A stretch of 64,000 nt of DNA. It comes from Basidiobolus meristosporus CBS 931.73 (lineage: Eukaryota; Basidiobolomycota; Basidiobolomycetes; Basidiobolales; Basidiobolaceae). The position numbers and the translations under genes are program-made. The notes under the pieces were generated by a model, which was not told where the DNA came from, did not search any database, and saw only the letters and a program-made list of their open reading frames with translations. Positions 25,526 to 37,310 of this stretch are shown here, one piece after another (position 1 is the stretch's first letter; each line of letters starts with the position of its first letter). The stretch covers positions 50,503 to 114,502 of the forward strand of contig MCFE01000250.1 in the NCBI GenBank assembly GCA_002104905.1, given 5' to 3'.

Positions 25526-26029
25526 TGTTGGCTATTTTATTACGTTTTGTCGTATTGGATATGGTTGTATAATAAATAGGTGTTTTCTATGAATATTTTC
25601 TGGGATTCGGGATGATACTAGGGGTTTTCTAGAATCGGGACAGCCGAACCACTTAGATGTTGGAATTTTGACTTAATGGAACGCCCGCCTCGTCCAATTA
25701 TGTGAGGTTTGTTTTTCAAAAGTGAGGGAGCATTGGATAAATGGAAATAAATCTAGCATGACGCTCCATTTTGCATATCTTTAGAGCAGTATATCGTGTA
25801 TTGTCTATGAACAGTTGAGCATTCAGTTACTCTGTCGCACACATCCCCATTTATCTTTTCAGTGACGTGCAGAGGAGTGAATCTCCAAATAATTCCCTTT
25901 ACTTCTGCATAAATAGGGCTCACACATATATCTTACCATTCACATTCACATTCACATTCACTTTCTTAGCTAGTTACTTCCAAACCCAATCGCTTTTACT
26001 GAGCTAACTCTCATTACTTATGGAGTCTT
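25526..26029. other. Intergenic, ubiquitin-protease promoter with a short CATTCA repeat
   Basis: About 500 bp. A (CATTCA)n-type repeat at about 25938-25962 lies just after a TATATCTT stretch and some 70 bp before the next start codon, so it probably marks the 5' UTR/promoter of the USP gene. Confidence 0.45.
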
Positions 26030-28986
26030 CCGTTTTTTCAAAGGAGGGCTCACTTGCGCAAGATGGTAGGATCAAGTTGCGTGTAAGTTCAAGAATATCT
26101 ACCAACTCCTTGCTTTTAAGAGACATTCCCACCGCCGTCGGAGCAGCTACTCGCTATAGGAGCCCTCATCAATTCGGCGCTCGAAATCGGAGAAACTAGA
26201 TATCTAGTTGATACGAAGTGGTTTAACGAATGGCAGCGATACGTCACATGCGACTCGCCCGTTCCACCTGGGCCTATCGATAACACCTCACTGTTTAAAG
26301 ACGAATCGTGCACCTCACTGAGGGACTGGTTAAGTGTTGATGTGGATGCTATCCCTATACCACAAGAGGCATGGGAAAAGCTTGTGCTTTGGTAGGGTTA
26401 CTCAGCTCTTAAGACATGTACCGCAAGTATTCACAAACTTCGTATCCAGGTATGATTCGTCCACTCCAGAGATTGCCCGGCCTGTCATCAAAGGGTCGGC
26501 ACAAAACGCTGTCATAGAAGTTTACCCTTGGGAAGTAAGCTTAGTTCGCATTCTACCACCATCATCCAACATTCCGAAAAGCGAGATCCCCAAAGTCAGA
26601 ATCAGCAAAGGATGCACTCTAGCTGACCTACGCAGCAAAGTTATTGACACATTGAAGATCAATGGAGATATGAAACTCTGGAAGTTTAACGAAGACAAAC
26701 CAGACACAGCATTTATCACATCGAATCAGCTGAAGAACAATGCTCGACTCATTGTGACGGATCTTAACAATAAAACCATTCTAGAATTCGGACTCTACTT
26801 GTATGACACAATTGGTGTGGAGACAAAAGTGAACGGGAAATGGCCAACAGAATGTACTACTAGACTAAGTGTAAGCCCCAGTCCTCGTCCTCACAGCCAT
26901 ACTCGCCCCTCCAGTAGATCACCCATCATCTCGTCCTTGCCTTCGCCTTCACTCTCGCCTTCACCTTCACCCTCGCCCTCGCCGTTGCACACGACCAAAC
27001 TCAACTCTCAGATCAAAAGGCCCAGCGGTGTGACGGGTCTATCCAATTTGGGAAATACCTGCTTCATGAATTCCGCGCTCCAATGCTTGAGTAACACTCC
27101 CGACCTTAAAGAGTACTTCCTCACCTCGCTGTACGAAAAGGAGCTAAATAGCACAAACCCTTTGGGAATGCAAGGAGAAGTCGCCAAAGCCTTTGGAAAC
27201 CTAATGAAAAAACTTTGGAGCGAAGAATACAACTGCGTCATACCCCGAGACTTCAAGTCAACCGTCAGCCGGTTCGCCCCCGCTTTCATGGGGTATCAAC
27301 AGCATGATTCACAAGAGTTTATCGCATTCCTGTTAGATGGTCTACACGAGGACCTGAATCGGATTTACGATAAGCCCTACATCGAAAAAATGGATTCCGA
27401 TGGCCGACCGGATGCCCTGGTGGCTGAGGAGCATTGGAAATTACACAAGGCACGCAACGATAGCATTATTGTAGACATGTTCCAAGGTCAATTCAAAAGC
27501 ACTCTGGTGTGCCCCGAATGTGACAAAGTCTCGGTCACCTTTGATCCCTTCATGTACCTGACCCTTCCTGTGCCGATCTCGAAAGACTTGAAGCTTCAAA
27601 TCCATTTTATTCCCTTAGATCCGTCCAAGCGGCCGCTGAAGCTGAACTTACGTATGCCTTACGAGGCCACTCACAGGAGCCTGAAGGAAAAGCTGGGGGC
27701 CATGTTGAACGTTTCGTCCCAGAATCTGGCTTCATGTGAGATTTATTCGGCACGTATTTACAAAGTCTTTGAGAACCTGGAAAAGCTGAGTGAGATCGAG
27801 ACGGAGGATGGAATTTATGTGTACGAGCTTCCAGTATCATTTCCACCTAGTGTACATTCCGGATATGTGATACTACCAGTATTACTCGCATATTCATTGC
27901 CAATGTCCATACCATCTTCTTGTAACGTCTCCAGCTTTTTTGGATTCCCGCTGATGGTGGCTCTGCCAGAAGACCAAATTTCAGAAACGGCTCTAGAGCT
28001 TGCTGTGATGGAGCAGCTAAGTAGATACACTACAGTCGATCTCGACTTTTTGGACCCAGCCGAATTCCCCGGGGAACCTGAAGACCTGATTGATAACGTT
28101 GAGCAAACCCATATCGAAATAGAATACATGTGTAACGATGATAATAATCCCCCAATGGCATCGGAGGAAGCAGCCTCCTCAAAATTATTTGAAATGAAGG
28201 TCAATAGCCAGACCTCCGCACTTGGAATCCCGAACAATTTCATGTTGAACAGCCTCACTAGCCTAAGTAAACGACGACAAAGGATAAGTGAAGCCAATGA
28301 TGATCAGCAGAAATCTTTACTCAGCTACGGTGATACCATCGTGTGTCAATGGAAACGTGAAGTGGCTGACTACGTATTCAAGGCCAATAATAGGGCAAAA
28401 AGTGCTGAGGTTGTGCATAGCGGGTTCCGCGGTGCCTTCGAGACGTACCAGAACCCCGCCGAACCGACCACCCCAGAGGTCAAGAAAAACCCCCTGATTT
28501 CACTCTATGATTGTTTGGGTGAATTTGTCCGGGAAGAGCGACTGGGAGAGGAAGACCCTTGGTATTGCCCAAGCTGCAAGAAGCACCAGCAGGCCTGGAA
28601 AAAGTTCGACCTGTGGCGAATGCCGGATATTCTGGTGGTTCATTTGAAACGGTTTTCAAACCTACGCAGCTGGCGAAATAAGATTGACGCTCTGGTGGAT
28701 TTCCCTATCAGGGGTCTCGACCTCTCATCCCACGTTCTGCCTGAAAACACGAAGACAGGTAGTTTGGTTTACGACCTTTACGCTGTCTCGAAATCATTTT
28801 GGCGGAATGGGTGGCGGCCATTATACTGCGTATGCTTACAACCAAGAGCAGAAGCAGTGGTATAATTTCGATGACGCTAAAGTCGAACCTGTAAACGAGT
28901 GCGCACTTAAAACCTCTGCAGCTTATCTTCTTTTCTACAGGCGAAGAGATGCCGTCTCCCATATTCCCGGAGTGCAAATCAAATAG
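26030..28986 (+). CDS. Ubiquitin carboxyl-terminal hydrolase (USP4/15, Ubp12 type), one frame break
   Basis: Cysteine deubiquitinase. A short first exon ([10 protein letters not shown]) is followed by a DUSP domain ([36 protein letters not shown] across an intron ending about 26451), then a ubiquitin-like segment and an SP-repeat linker (26939-26990). The catalytic domain carries the Cys box [42 protein letters not shown] and CPSC zinc pairs, [18 protein letters not shown] and the His box [16 protein letters not shown]. An extra A in the run at 28791-28793 separates the His box from the upstream frame; removing it reads [12 protein letters not shown] large insert splits the catalytic domain, as in USP4/11/15. 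About 940 aa. Confidence 0.9.
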
Positions 28987-31235
28987 CACAACGTTGCCTT
29001 CAAAATAAATAGAATCCATTCACAGTGAGCATCTAGAAACACCAAATTTCATCCACAATTAGAGCATCCAAATAACGGGACTTGATACTGGATGGGCCCA
29101 CAGGATGGCGGAATGAGATGTGGGTAATACGTTTCTGGTTAGGGGGAAGCACGTTGATTCTCGATACGGCGGGGGATAATGAATTGAAATCCGGTTTTAG
29201 GCCCCACCAATAAGTGGAGTGATACGAATGGCTTCTTTTGGCTTTGTGCCAACCTAGAGAAATTGAGCTCGCACCAAACCCTGTATTCGGCAACCACTTT
29301 GGCATGAAAACCACAGCCGAATTATGATTGTGGCGACAATGCCTCGATTGTTCGTTCTGCGTAAACACGCGGTTTGCAAAAAAGAAAACCAGAGAACATT
29401 GCTGTGTGTAGCGTAGAAGCCAATATACCTATTGGCCGTTGCCAAAAGGTAGATAAATCAACAACCAGCTTGTACGCAACAATTGCTTCGAGTGGCACTT
29501 GAGCCAACCAATGACCAGCATATACACGCTTGTAAGATAGAGGGCCTCACCAAGATCGACCACCGATCGATATTTTACTGGATTGCTCGAGGTGCGCTAA
29601 TCGGAATCACATTATCATCTGTGCGTGGTTTAGAGTGGCATGGCGAAAACCGATCGATCCATCCTCCGCAAGACAGACTCCACTCCTGATCCTCGGGTTG
29701 CCATATTGCCAGATCGCCAGAATACCGAAAATCATCTGTTCCCACTCTGTGCCAAAGTTGTACTAGTCGATTGTGCAGTAAACAAAGCACACCGGCTTCC
29801 CAACGTCGTTGTACTCTGATATCATGCATACGCTGCATTGGATTGCGTGATTTAATAAGTTTGCGCAGGTTTCCTGAAGCACAGGTGAATCATTGGATGC
29901 TCAGCATGATGTCATCTCTCACATCGCTAATCTAAATTGGCGGTGGGTTGGGTTCCCATGACATCATCACGCACACCTTGTGTAGCATAGACACTACTTT
30001 TATCAGCGAAAGAAAGCGCACTTTCTATAACTGTTGTATCACTTACCGTAAATCGGCACCACATCTAATCCCTCCACAACCAACGCTATGAACCTATCCC
30101 TTTTGTGTCCAGATGAATGACATCATTTACTGATGTCAGCCACTATTCTTGGTGGATGACGTGTAGATGGGCACTATTGTGGATACATTGTGGTTCTAGA
30201 AAGATCAAACTAGTGGGAGTACACCAAAGCCGGCTCTGTGTAATGGATATGGAAGAAGGGGGGGTATCACTTGGTAGTTACCGCTCAATTGGAGCACTGA
30301 CAGTACCAGTTTGAATCCAAGGAAATGTGGTATTCGTGCTACAGTTTCTACATGTTCTGTTTATTTCATGTTATTCAACGTTGCCTCAAACCCTGCCAGT
30401 TAGATCATCATAACGTCATACTTGCGCCGATGGATAGGCAGGGAGAGTAAGGTCGGTAGGGTAACAGGATGGAGAAACTGGATTGAATGATTGATTGTCC
30501 TCCTGGAGTATTTCATATTGCCATTAAATGCTCGGAAATTTCGCTATAATTGGCATGAAGTTAATATGGGATACAGCTCTTCTCCTCCCATATCTATTAT
30601 TCGATGTTCTAATTTTAGATGATACCGCTCAACCCTGATGCTCAGACTGAACTTTATTATACTTTGATCATCTCATTAACTTGCCGTCCTGCGTCTGGCC
30701 ATTGTTAGCTTGCTTCTCAGTGAATGTGAAGACTTTGATGAGCCGGACTTCCATTGAGACCAGTAGACACCCTGTTCTTTCTGGGTGTATCTCTTACCGT
30801 ATTTATCTTGAGGCGTGTAACGTGTTTGCTGTATTACAAGATTCATTTGATTTATAATCCTGCTTCCACTCGCAATATACTATAAACAATCAGTTTCATC
30901 CGCCATCGAAGTCAACTTCGATTGATTTATACTGGCATCTCGATATTAGAGTGACAATCCATTCATTTATATGATACTGGGTCCATCGACAGTCATTTGC
31001 CAATTTCCACGGAGTTGAAGTTGTGAGCGGATCCGGACATCTCTTTCCAATCACTTCCACCCGAAGATCAAATCCATTCTAACGAAGCCGCTTTTCATAG
31101 GCTAGGCACTCCGAGAGATAAGATCTTTTTACTTGCTATTTATTAGCATCTCATTGAAGACCTCCCCCTTAGGACAAAAATGGAAAGAAAGGTGAAAAGT
31201 TGCCACACTAGTTTGCTGTAATCAGACGCCGCTCA
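28987..31235. other. Long intergenic region, no gene recognised
   Basis: About 2.2 kb, the longest unexplained gap between intact genes. Short overlapping ORFs exist on both strands (29033-29838), without recognisable motifs. TGACATCA-like sequences occur near 29955 and 30117. It probably holds the large upstream region of the bZIP gene. Confidence 0.4.
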
Positions 31236-31459
31236 CAGTATATAAGAAGTGACTCCCCCTCTGGCATTTTCAAAAATCACTAGTTGGTTTATCTCAAGAA
31301 ACCTGTTGAGTTTTTCTACACGCACACATTCATTTCATCTCCCAGCAATCGCCACAATTACTTTGCGCGACATCTCTGGCCCTAGAACGGTATACCTGCT
31401 GTCTGTACGCCGAACCTCCATTACCACGACTTATTTGACATTTCAAACCCGCCACAACA
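31236..31459 (+). promoter_or_regulatory. TATA box and 5' leader of the bZIP gene
   Basis: GTATATAAG lies at 31237-31245, about 215 bp before the start codon, followed by a pyrimidine- and CA-rich leader of about 190 bases. A TATA box with a long leader fits a stress-regulated transcription factor gene. Confidence 0.5.
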
Positions 31460-32645
31460 ATGACCACCACATTACCTTACGTCAAGAATGAGAGCTCTGA
31501 ATATGAACTCCCATACGTGAGCAGCTTTATGCAACCTCGCAACCCCTTCAGTACACAAGTCACATCAGCTTCCGATTTCTCTTCGTATACGGACTCCCAA
31601 GGTAACTTCACTTCACACTCAACATGATCTAGTAGCCTTTATTGATCGAATTTTTTTAGTCCCATCTGAGGCTCCCGCCGAACCATCCACTGTAATTAAG
31701 AACCCAAATTTAGACATGGAGCCCAACCCATTTGAACAAAGCTTTCTCGCTTCTTCATCCCCATCTGGCACAAACAATATTGCCGCCAACACAGCGACCA
31801 AAGGCTTACTGCCACCAGTCTCCTCCATTGAGAATCCCCATCAATCACATGACACCACCACCAGCGTAGGTTGGGGCCAATCATTAAGAGCTGGACCATT
31901 ATCGCCATCGATGCTATTTGGCCCTCAACCGAATATTAGTAAGACTGTTATGGAGTCCAAGCCAGTATCTATGGGCCCTAGTTTCCTTGATAACTCCTTC
32001 ATGCCATCGACTTCCGGAAGTTTCAACGGGTCTACCACATCGATGTCTTATCGCCGTGCCTCGGTAGAACATTCACGCCCAGTCGTTACCGGGTGGGCTG
32101 AGCCCCTTGGTATTGATAGCAACAATATTCCAGGGGCCAACAAGCGCAAGGGCAGCGACAGCAGTCGCTCCTACTTGAGCGATGACAGTGACATGTCACG
32201 CCGAAACAGTCTTGATGACTCCGACAGCAAAAAGATCCGCTCCGACATGTCACCGGAAGAAAAACGCAAACTTTTTTTGGAGAGAAATCGGAAGGCCGCC
32301 TTGAAGTGCCGCCAACGTAAGAAGCAATGGTTGGCCAATCTCCAGAACAAGGTTGAGTACCTCACCCAAGAGAACGACTCCCTCCAGAGTCAGGCCACCT
32401 CACTCAGAGAAGAGATCATCAACTTGAAAACCTTGCTCTTGGCGCACAAGGACTGCCCGGTGGCCCAAGCTAACGGGGTTATTGGTTTGGATAACCTCGT
32501 CTCGACTCTCGACGCATCTGCTTTGACAATGAGTCAATCAATGCCCATTGAAGGCCGAGATATGGCTTCGTTTCCTGCATCAGTTCCATCGACTGCTCCA
32601 TCCAGCACGGTTGGAGTTGCACCCAATACAATCATCCGATTCTGA
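31460..32645 (+). CDS. atf1: Atf1/CREB-type bZIP transcription factor
   Basis: Nuclear activator of the fungal Atf1 family, in relatives controlled by the stress MAPK Sty1/Hog1. Exon 1 is 31460-31601, then one intron of about 60 bp, then exon 2 to 32645. The N-terminal part has the HRA-like element EPNPFEQSF and GLLPPVSSIENP. The basic region is ERNRKAALKCRQRKKQWLAN, followed by a leucine zipper (LQNKVEYLTQENDSLQSQ, LREEIINLKTLLLAHKDCPV). The KQWLANLQ and HKDCPV ends are diagnostic of ATF2/Atf1 factors. About 370 aa. SP/TP sites in the N-terminal half could be MAPK targets (inference). Confidence 0.93.
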
Positions 32646-33354
32646 TCAGGGCGAAGGGAAGTGCCGACCAATCATGTAGATATATTTCCACCACCACGCA
32701 GTCACCTCGATTCAGTTAAGCTCACCAGAGGCTTTCCATTTTCGCTGAGTAGTGAGATTCGAATTGTCCTTCCGGATCACTCGTTTGTAATTTGCTTTGT
32801 TCCCATGGATATGCGGAACTGTTCTGGACTCGAAACCATTTTATTCTGGCATTCATTAATTGTACATCATTCTATATAAACTTCAGTGAGAGAAAGAGCC
32901 ACGGAATCCCCCCCCCCAATTTTCCATATTTGGTAGAATGGATTTTTCCATATTCGTTTACTGACTTGGTTTATTAGAACATTGGCGGATGGTTAAGTAA
33001 GCATCCCACTAGCACAGACATCTCACCGTATTAAGATTCCAAATGGGTACAAAGATACAGATGATAGCGAACTGACACATACGCCCGGGAAATCGCCCCA
33101 GATGGCGATATAACTTTGCCATGTCACCAGTCTGTACGGTTGGGATTTCCGGATAAATATGGTTGCTATTCCGTAGAGTTTACCACGGGTTCTTGGGCAG
33201 GCTCGTGGTTTACCGGTTCGGGTGTGTTCTACTCCAGGCCCATTGGGAGAGACGGCCAATCAAATCACACAGGACATATATATAGATTAGGCCAGTTTAT
33301 TTGCAGGATTGGGTGGGATATGCTGATACAATGTTAGTTTAGGTCGGGTATGCT
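32646..33354. other. Convergent intergenic spacer, bZIP / dioxygenase
   Basis: About 710 bp, presumably including the two 3' UTRs. A C9 run lies near 32910. No gene recognised. Confidence 0.4.
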
Positions 33355-34570
33355 CTACAAGCCAAAAGCAAAGGCACTCCATGTAATGGTTGAAAACGGC
33401 ATAGCATCAATCACGCGGACACCCTTATCATTCCCGGCTGCTCCTGCCACAATGTGTACTGGGATTAGATGCTCTATACTTGGGTGAGCATTTCTCAGGA
33501 TTGGATGACTTTTCAGGGAGCAAAGGGCATTCTCTCGCTCAACGCCCTAAATGGATTAATCATTGATTGATATGGCGGGAGATCATCTCGTATGTCAGTC
33601 ACCATCTTACCTGTAGATTACAACACATGTGTTCTAGGTCTTTATCAAACTGCACCACGAAATTCGGTGGCATTCCATTCATGTAACGCCCAAGATCCCT
33701 CAAGTTGTGAACTGCTGAGCCGGAGCCAATCAATAGTACACCTTCGTCCCTATTTCCTATACAATCAGTCGCGTGCATCGTAGAAATCCACATCCCAACG
33801 TGGCATACCTTAGGGCGGCTAATGCAGCCCCTATTTTGATATGTTCCTCCATGGACCCTCTATCTTTCAAAGAAACCTGAACGATTGGGAAATTCGGAGT
33901 GGGAAACATCTTGGTGAAGGGAACCTGGCGTGATAGGGAGGTGCATCAGCATACACATCCCTAAGGGTACACACGCATAACAACCTACCCAAACCCCGTG
34001 GTCGATACCTCGTTTCTTCTCTTCTACCGCCTCAATACCACCCTATAAGGATTGATCAATCTTGATTAGGAGAGGAATTTTCTCGAACTCGATTCGATGG
34101 TGACTGAACCTGTTTTAGCAATTCTAGGACTCGACGGCTGACGTTCGCGTCCCCCTTGCTATCGTAAGTTACTTGGTAGTAGTGTTTTGGAAAGCCGTAG
34201 AAGTCATAGATAAGAGAGTTGACGTTGGAGGTTTGAACTGAAAATTCGATAGACCTTGAGTTCGGGGATAGGATAGCAAGTCTTATAGCTAAACCTTACC
34301 AGCAACATTGTCGCGGGTTTCCCAATGAGCACTGAAAACAACCACTGCCTTGGGCTCGAGCTTGCTCAGCTTGTTTCCAAGTTTTTGTAAATCCCGAGAG
34401 GGCTTGGTATCCTCAAACACGAGATTAGGACCTATGGTACCGTAACCGTGGGTTAGAGGCTATCTCTTTGGCGAGCGAATAAATTTTGAGCTTCAGCAAA
34501 TACCTCCGTGTGAGATATAAACCACGGGAAGTCTTTTTCCCTCAGTAGCGTTCGAACTAGCAGATACCAT
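33355..34570 (-). CDS. LigB-type extradiol dioxygenase (4,5-DOPA dioxygenase-like)
   Basis: Non-heme iron or zinc extradiol ring-cleaving dioxygenase of the DODA/YgiD family. About six short exons. Start MVSASSNATEGKRLPVVYIS, then HGGPNLVFED across the first intron (metal-ligand histidine), KAVVVFSAHWETRDNVAG, LIYDFYGFPKHYYQV, GIDHGVW, FPIVQVSLKD, VLLIGSGSAVHNLRDLGRY, AHPSIEHLIPVHIVAGAAG and the end STITWSAFAFGL. These are all family landmarks. Length about 285 aa is normal. The substrate (DOPA or another catechol) is not determined by sequence. Exon joins are by eye; no frame breaks noticed. Confidence 0.85.
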
Positions 34571-34863
34571 ATTGCGTCGGAAAGAATGTCCAAGTGATTT
34601 GAGATGAGTTCTGAATAATAACATTTTCCTAAACCTGTCGTGGGCTTTTATCTTAATATCATACAAATAATCCTCTCCATATAGGTATTTCACCCGTTGC
34701 TTGGTAATTATCCGATACGATGGTGCAAGGCACACTGACTAATATTGATTTAACCGGCTGTTGATATACTGTTTAACCTTCGTTGAGCTTTTAACACTTC
34801 GCTTTATTAAGTTTACATAGTTTGATGGCAATTTAGGATATCAAGGGAATATGGACTACGGTT
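34571..34863. other. Short spacer between dioxygenase start and GPI gene end
   Basis: Under 300 bp, AT-rich. Contains the dioxygenase promoter. Nothing else seen. Confidence 0.4.
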
Positions 34864-35422
34864 TTAAGACAATTGAACCGCGACACAGCCGACGGCAAGT
34901 AGGGCAGACATCAGAGTGACGGTGTTGACTGAAGCGGCGGACTTCCCGTCAGCACTGATGTCGACTTCATTGGAGGTTTGGTTGTTGCTGCCTTGAGTTG
35001 GGTTGGGGCTTGAGGTCTTACTGTTTGGTTGGGGTGCTATCACTCCCGGATTTTCCATCAGACGATTGGATCTCAAAATATGCACTGTAGGATACGTCTG
35101 GGTTTGTTCCCATCCGGATGGAGTAGTCCTTGGCTGGCTCTTGTGTGGCTGGGATCTCCCACTCATATTGTCCTAAAGAGGAATCCACATCCTTAACAAT
35201 GGTGCTAACCAATGCGAGTGCAGTCTCCTTGCCCTTCATCAAAGCAATATCAAACTTGGCTGGCATTTTGGGCTCCTCGCCATTGTCTTGCCAGGTGATG
35301 ATGTTCTTGGAGCCAGCCTTCCAGGTTGATAAGACAGGGGCAGTGATAGCAACTTTGGCGCTCACGAATGAAAGGGTGGAGGCCAAGAGGACTGATACGG
35401 AGGCAAGGCTAGGGAGATGCAT
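34864..35422 (-). CDS. Kre9/KNH-like GPI-anchored protein, copy 1, frame break before the anchor
   Basis: Secreted cell-wall protein of the Ser-Thr-rich GPI family (PF10342 type). Signal peptide MHLPSLASVSVLLASTLSFV, then a beta-sandwich KNH-like domain (KVAITAPVLSTWKAGSKNII to SYSAYFEIQSSDGKS). In the C3 run at 35045-35047 (G3 on the coding strand) one extra base stops the frame at TPTKQ; dropping it lets the Ser/Asn-rich stalk and GPI tail (LMSALLAVGCVAVQLS) follow. Without correction the product would be secreted but unanchored. It is over 90% identical to copy 2 in the folded domain. Confidence 0.85.
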
Positions 35423-35879
35423 TTCTGTGAACTCGAAGGAGAATGATTAATTATGAGAGATCTGCTGCTCTTTTATAGTTCATCAGCACTTTCGAAAAAG
35501 GGACATGTCGTGGCGGCTCATACTCTTTCCAGCCTAGTACGTTGTATTGTGTTCTATTACCAATAAAAACGTCATTCATCTATACCACCACCCTGCTGGC
35601 TGAATTCAGAAGCCTCAAAAACATAGTGTACAGCAATGACTTTGTTTGGGTTTAAGTCTTTCCGGAAGTTCGCGAGTTCGCAGAAAAATCTAGATGTCAC
35701 TTTGATTTGCGGGCTCAGTGTTGCAAAGTCCTCTATTTGGGATTTCATTTCGGCGTTCAAATTATTCAGTTTACACAATCAATACAGTACTTTCATAATT
35801 TATTAATTTGTTCAAATCAGAGCTATTTGGGGAATGGTTATATTTTGTATGCTGTGTTTATACAGTCTAATATGATCAA
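35423..35879. other. Spacer between the tandem GPI genes
   Basis: About 455 bp containing the promoter of copy 1 and a possible TATA-like stretch (TATAAAAG on the minus strand near 35471-35479). A short ORF at 35572-35778 shows no motif. Confidence 0.4.
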
Positions 35880-36416
35880 CTAAAGAAGCTGGAAGGCCAC
35901 AGACCCTGCAACAATTAATCCACTAGCTAGTGTCGCGACGTTGGCGAGTCCATCCGACTTCTCCTTCGTGTCTTGGACTTGGGTGCCGCTGGCAGTGCTG
36001 CCTGCGTTTTGTGCAGGTGCTTTGGTGTCTGTATTAGGCGTACTACCACCAGACTTTCCATCAGACGACTGGATCTCAAAATATGCACTGTAGGATACGT
36101 CTGGGTTTGTTCCCATCCGGATGGAGTAGTCCTGGGCTGGCTCTAATGTGGCTGGGATCTCCCACTCATATTGTCCTAAAGAGGAATCCACATCCTTAAC
36201 AATGGTGCTAACCAATGCGAGTGCAGTCTCCTTGCCCTTCATCAAAGCAATATCAAACTTGGCCGGCATTTTGGGCTCCTCGCCATTGTCTTGCCAGGTG
36301 ATGATGTTCTTGGAGCCAGCCTTCCAGGTTGATAGGACAGGGGCAGTGATGGCAACTTTGGCGCTCACGTAGGAGGCCAAGAGAAGAGAAACAGCGGCAA
36401 GACTGGGTAGATACAT
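35880..36416 (-). CDS. Kre9/KNH-like GPI-anchored protein, copy 2
   Basis: Intact 178-aa paralogue of the preceding gene. Signal peptide MYLPSLAAVSLLLASYVSA, KNH-like domain with the same KVAITAPVLSTWKAG start, a Gly/Thr/Ala-rich stalk and a hydrophobic GPI-signal tail (NVATLASGLIVAGSVAFQLL). The start is set at 36416, directly at the signal peptide; an upstream in-frame ATG at 36536 would place 40 residues before it and is unlikely. Tandem and same strand as copy 1, so a recent local duplication. Confidence 0.9.
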   Translation of the reverse strand: MYLPSLAAVSLLLASYVSAKVAITAPVLSTWKAGSKNIITWQDNGEEPKMPAKFDIALMKGKETALALVSTIVKDVDSSLGQYEWEIPATLEPAQDYSIRMGTNPDVSYSAYFEIQSSDGKSGGSTPNTDTKAPAQNAGSTASGTQVQDTKEKSDGLANVATLASGLIVAGSVAFQLL

Positions 36417-37310
36417 AGTTGAAGAGACACTGTGAATGATGGTTGTTAGAGTCTGAATGTCACTGGTTTTATACATCTCACATAATGGATTTGTGGAAGC
36501 GATGACTTGAATCTCCGTTATCTGAGAAATAGTCATTTGAACGTCATTATCACTGTTTGTTTTGGCTGAGTCATAAATTAAATGATTTGATCTACCTTAA
36601 GCTTAATTACCAGATTGATTACCTTCCACCAAACCCCGACCCGCCCATTGTTGACATAACCGTCCCAGCTGGCGTCAAGGAAAAAAGACGCTTGATCCCA
36701 TCTCAAACCAAAATCCCCCATAAGAACCAATGTCACGTATACCATTGGGCGAAATCAACCAAAAGCTGAATTGCAAGCCAGAGGATGGAATATTCTTTGA
36801 TTATCTCGCTCTAGCCGTATTGAAGCAAGCGGCCAGAAATATCAGATATGACAGTAAAGCTTGGGGTTTGTGATTGACGTCACCGTGGCGACGGTGAGCA
36901 ATCATGGGTAGGTGTTGAGGTGTGCAATCGCGATATATACAATTTAGCACTGATGCTTAGCTGGCAAGACCCGGCTTTCCAATGAGGCGTACGAGATCGC
37001 AACCACTATGGACTATTTGGACCTGGCGGTTGCCTTCCCCAGGACTTCTGTGGTACGACGCCAACTCCCAGCCCCGTTTACTCGATGCTCTATTTAAGTG
37101 ACCCAGAGGTTAGTGTGGCTTCTCGATATGGACCTCATTATCAAACGAGTATCTTTATTTCTCATTTGGAATTGGACTATAATTTATAAAGGCGTGGGAA
37201 GGGTGTAAAAGGAAAGGGCTATGCCGATATCTTCATGGAGAGAATGGTTATGAGTGTACAAGCTAGAAAAGCATTCGCTATCCTATATGTAAATGCCGGG
37301 TTGTAAATGT
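36417..37310. other. Intergenic with a perfect CRE/ATF site
   Basis: About 890 bp between the GPI gene start and the 3' end of cytochrome c1. No gene recognised. It contains TGACGTCA (listed separately). Confidence 0.45.
36875..36882. promoter_or_regulatory. Palindromic TGACGTCA (CRE/ATF-type site)
   Basis: A perfect 8-bp CRE, the consensus bound by Atf1/CREB bZIP factors such as the one encoded at 31460-32645. It lies about 460 bp upstream of GPI copy 2. Use in vivo is unproven. Confidence 0.4.

Noticed and set aside
26939-26990. Separate repeat element in the USP gene
   Set aside because: It is an in-frame Ser-Pro linker of the ubiquitin protease, typical low-complexity coding sequence.
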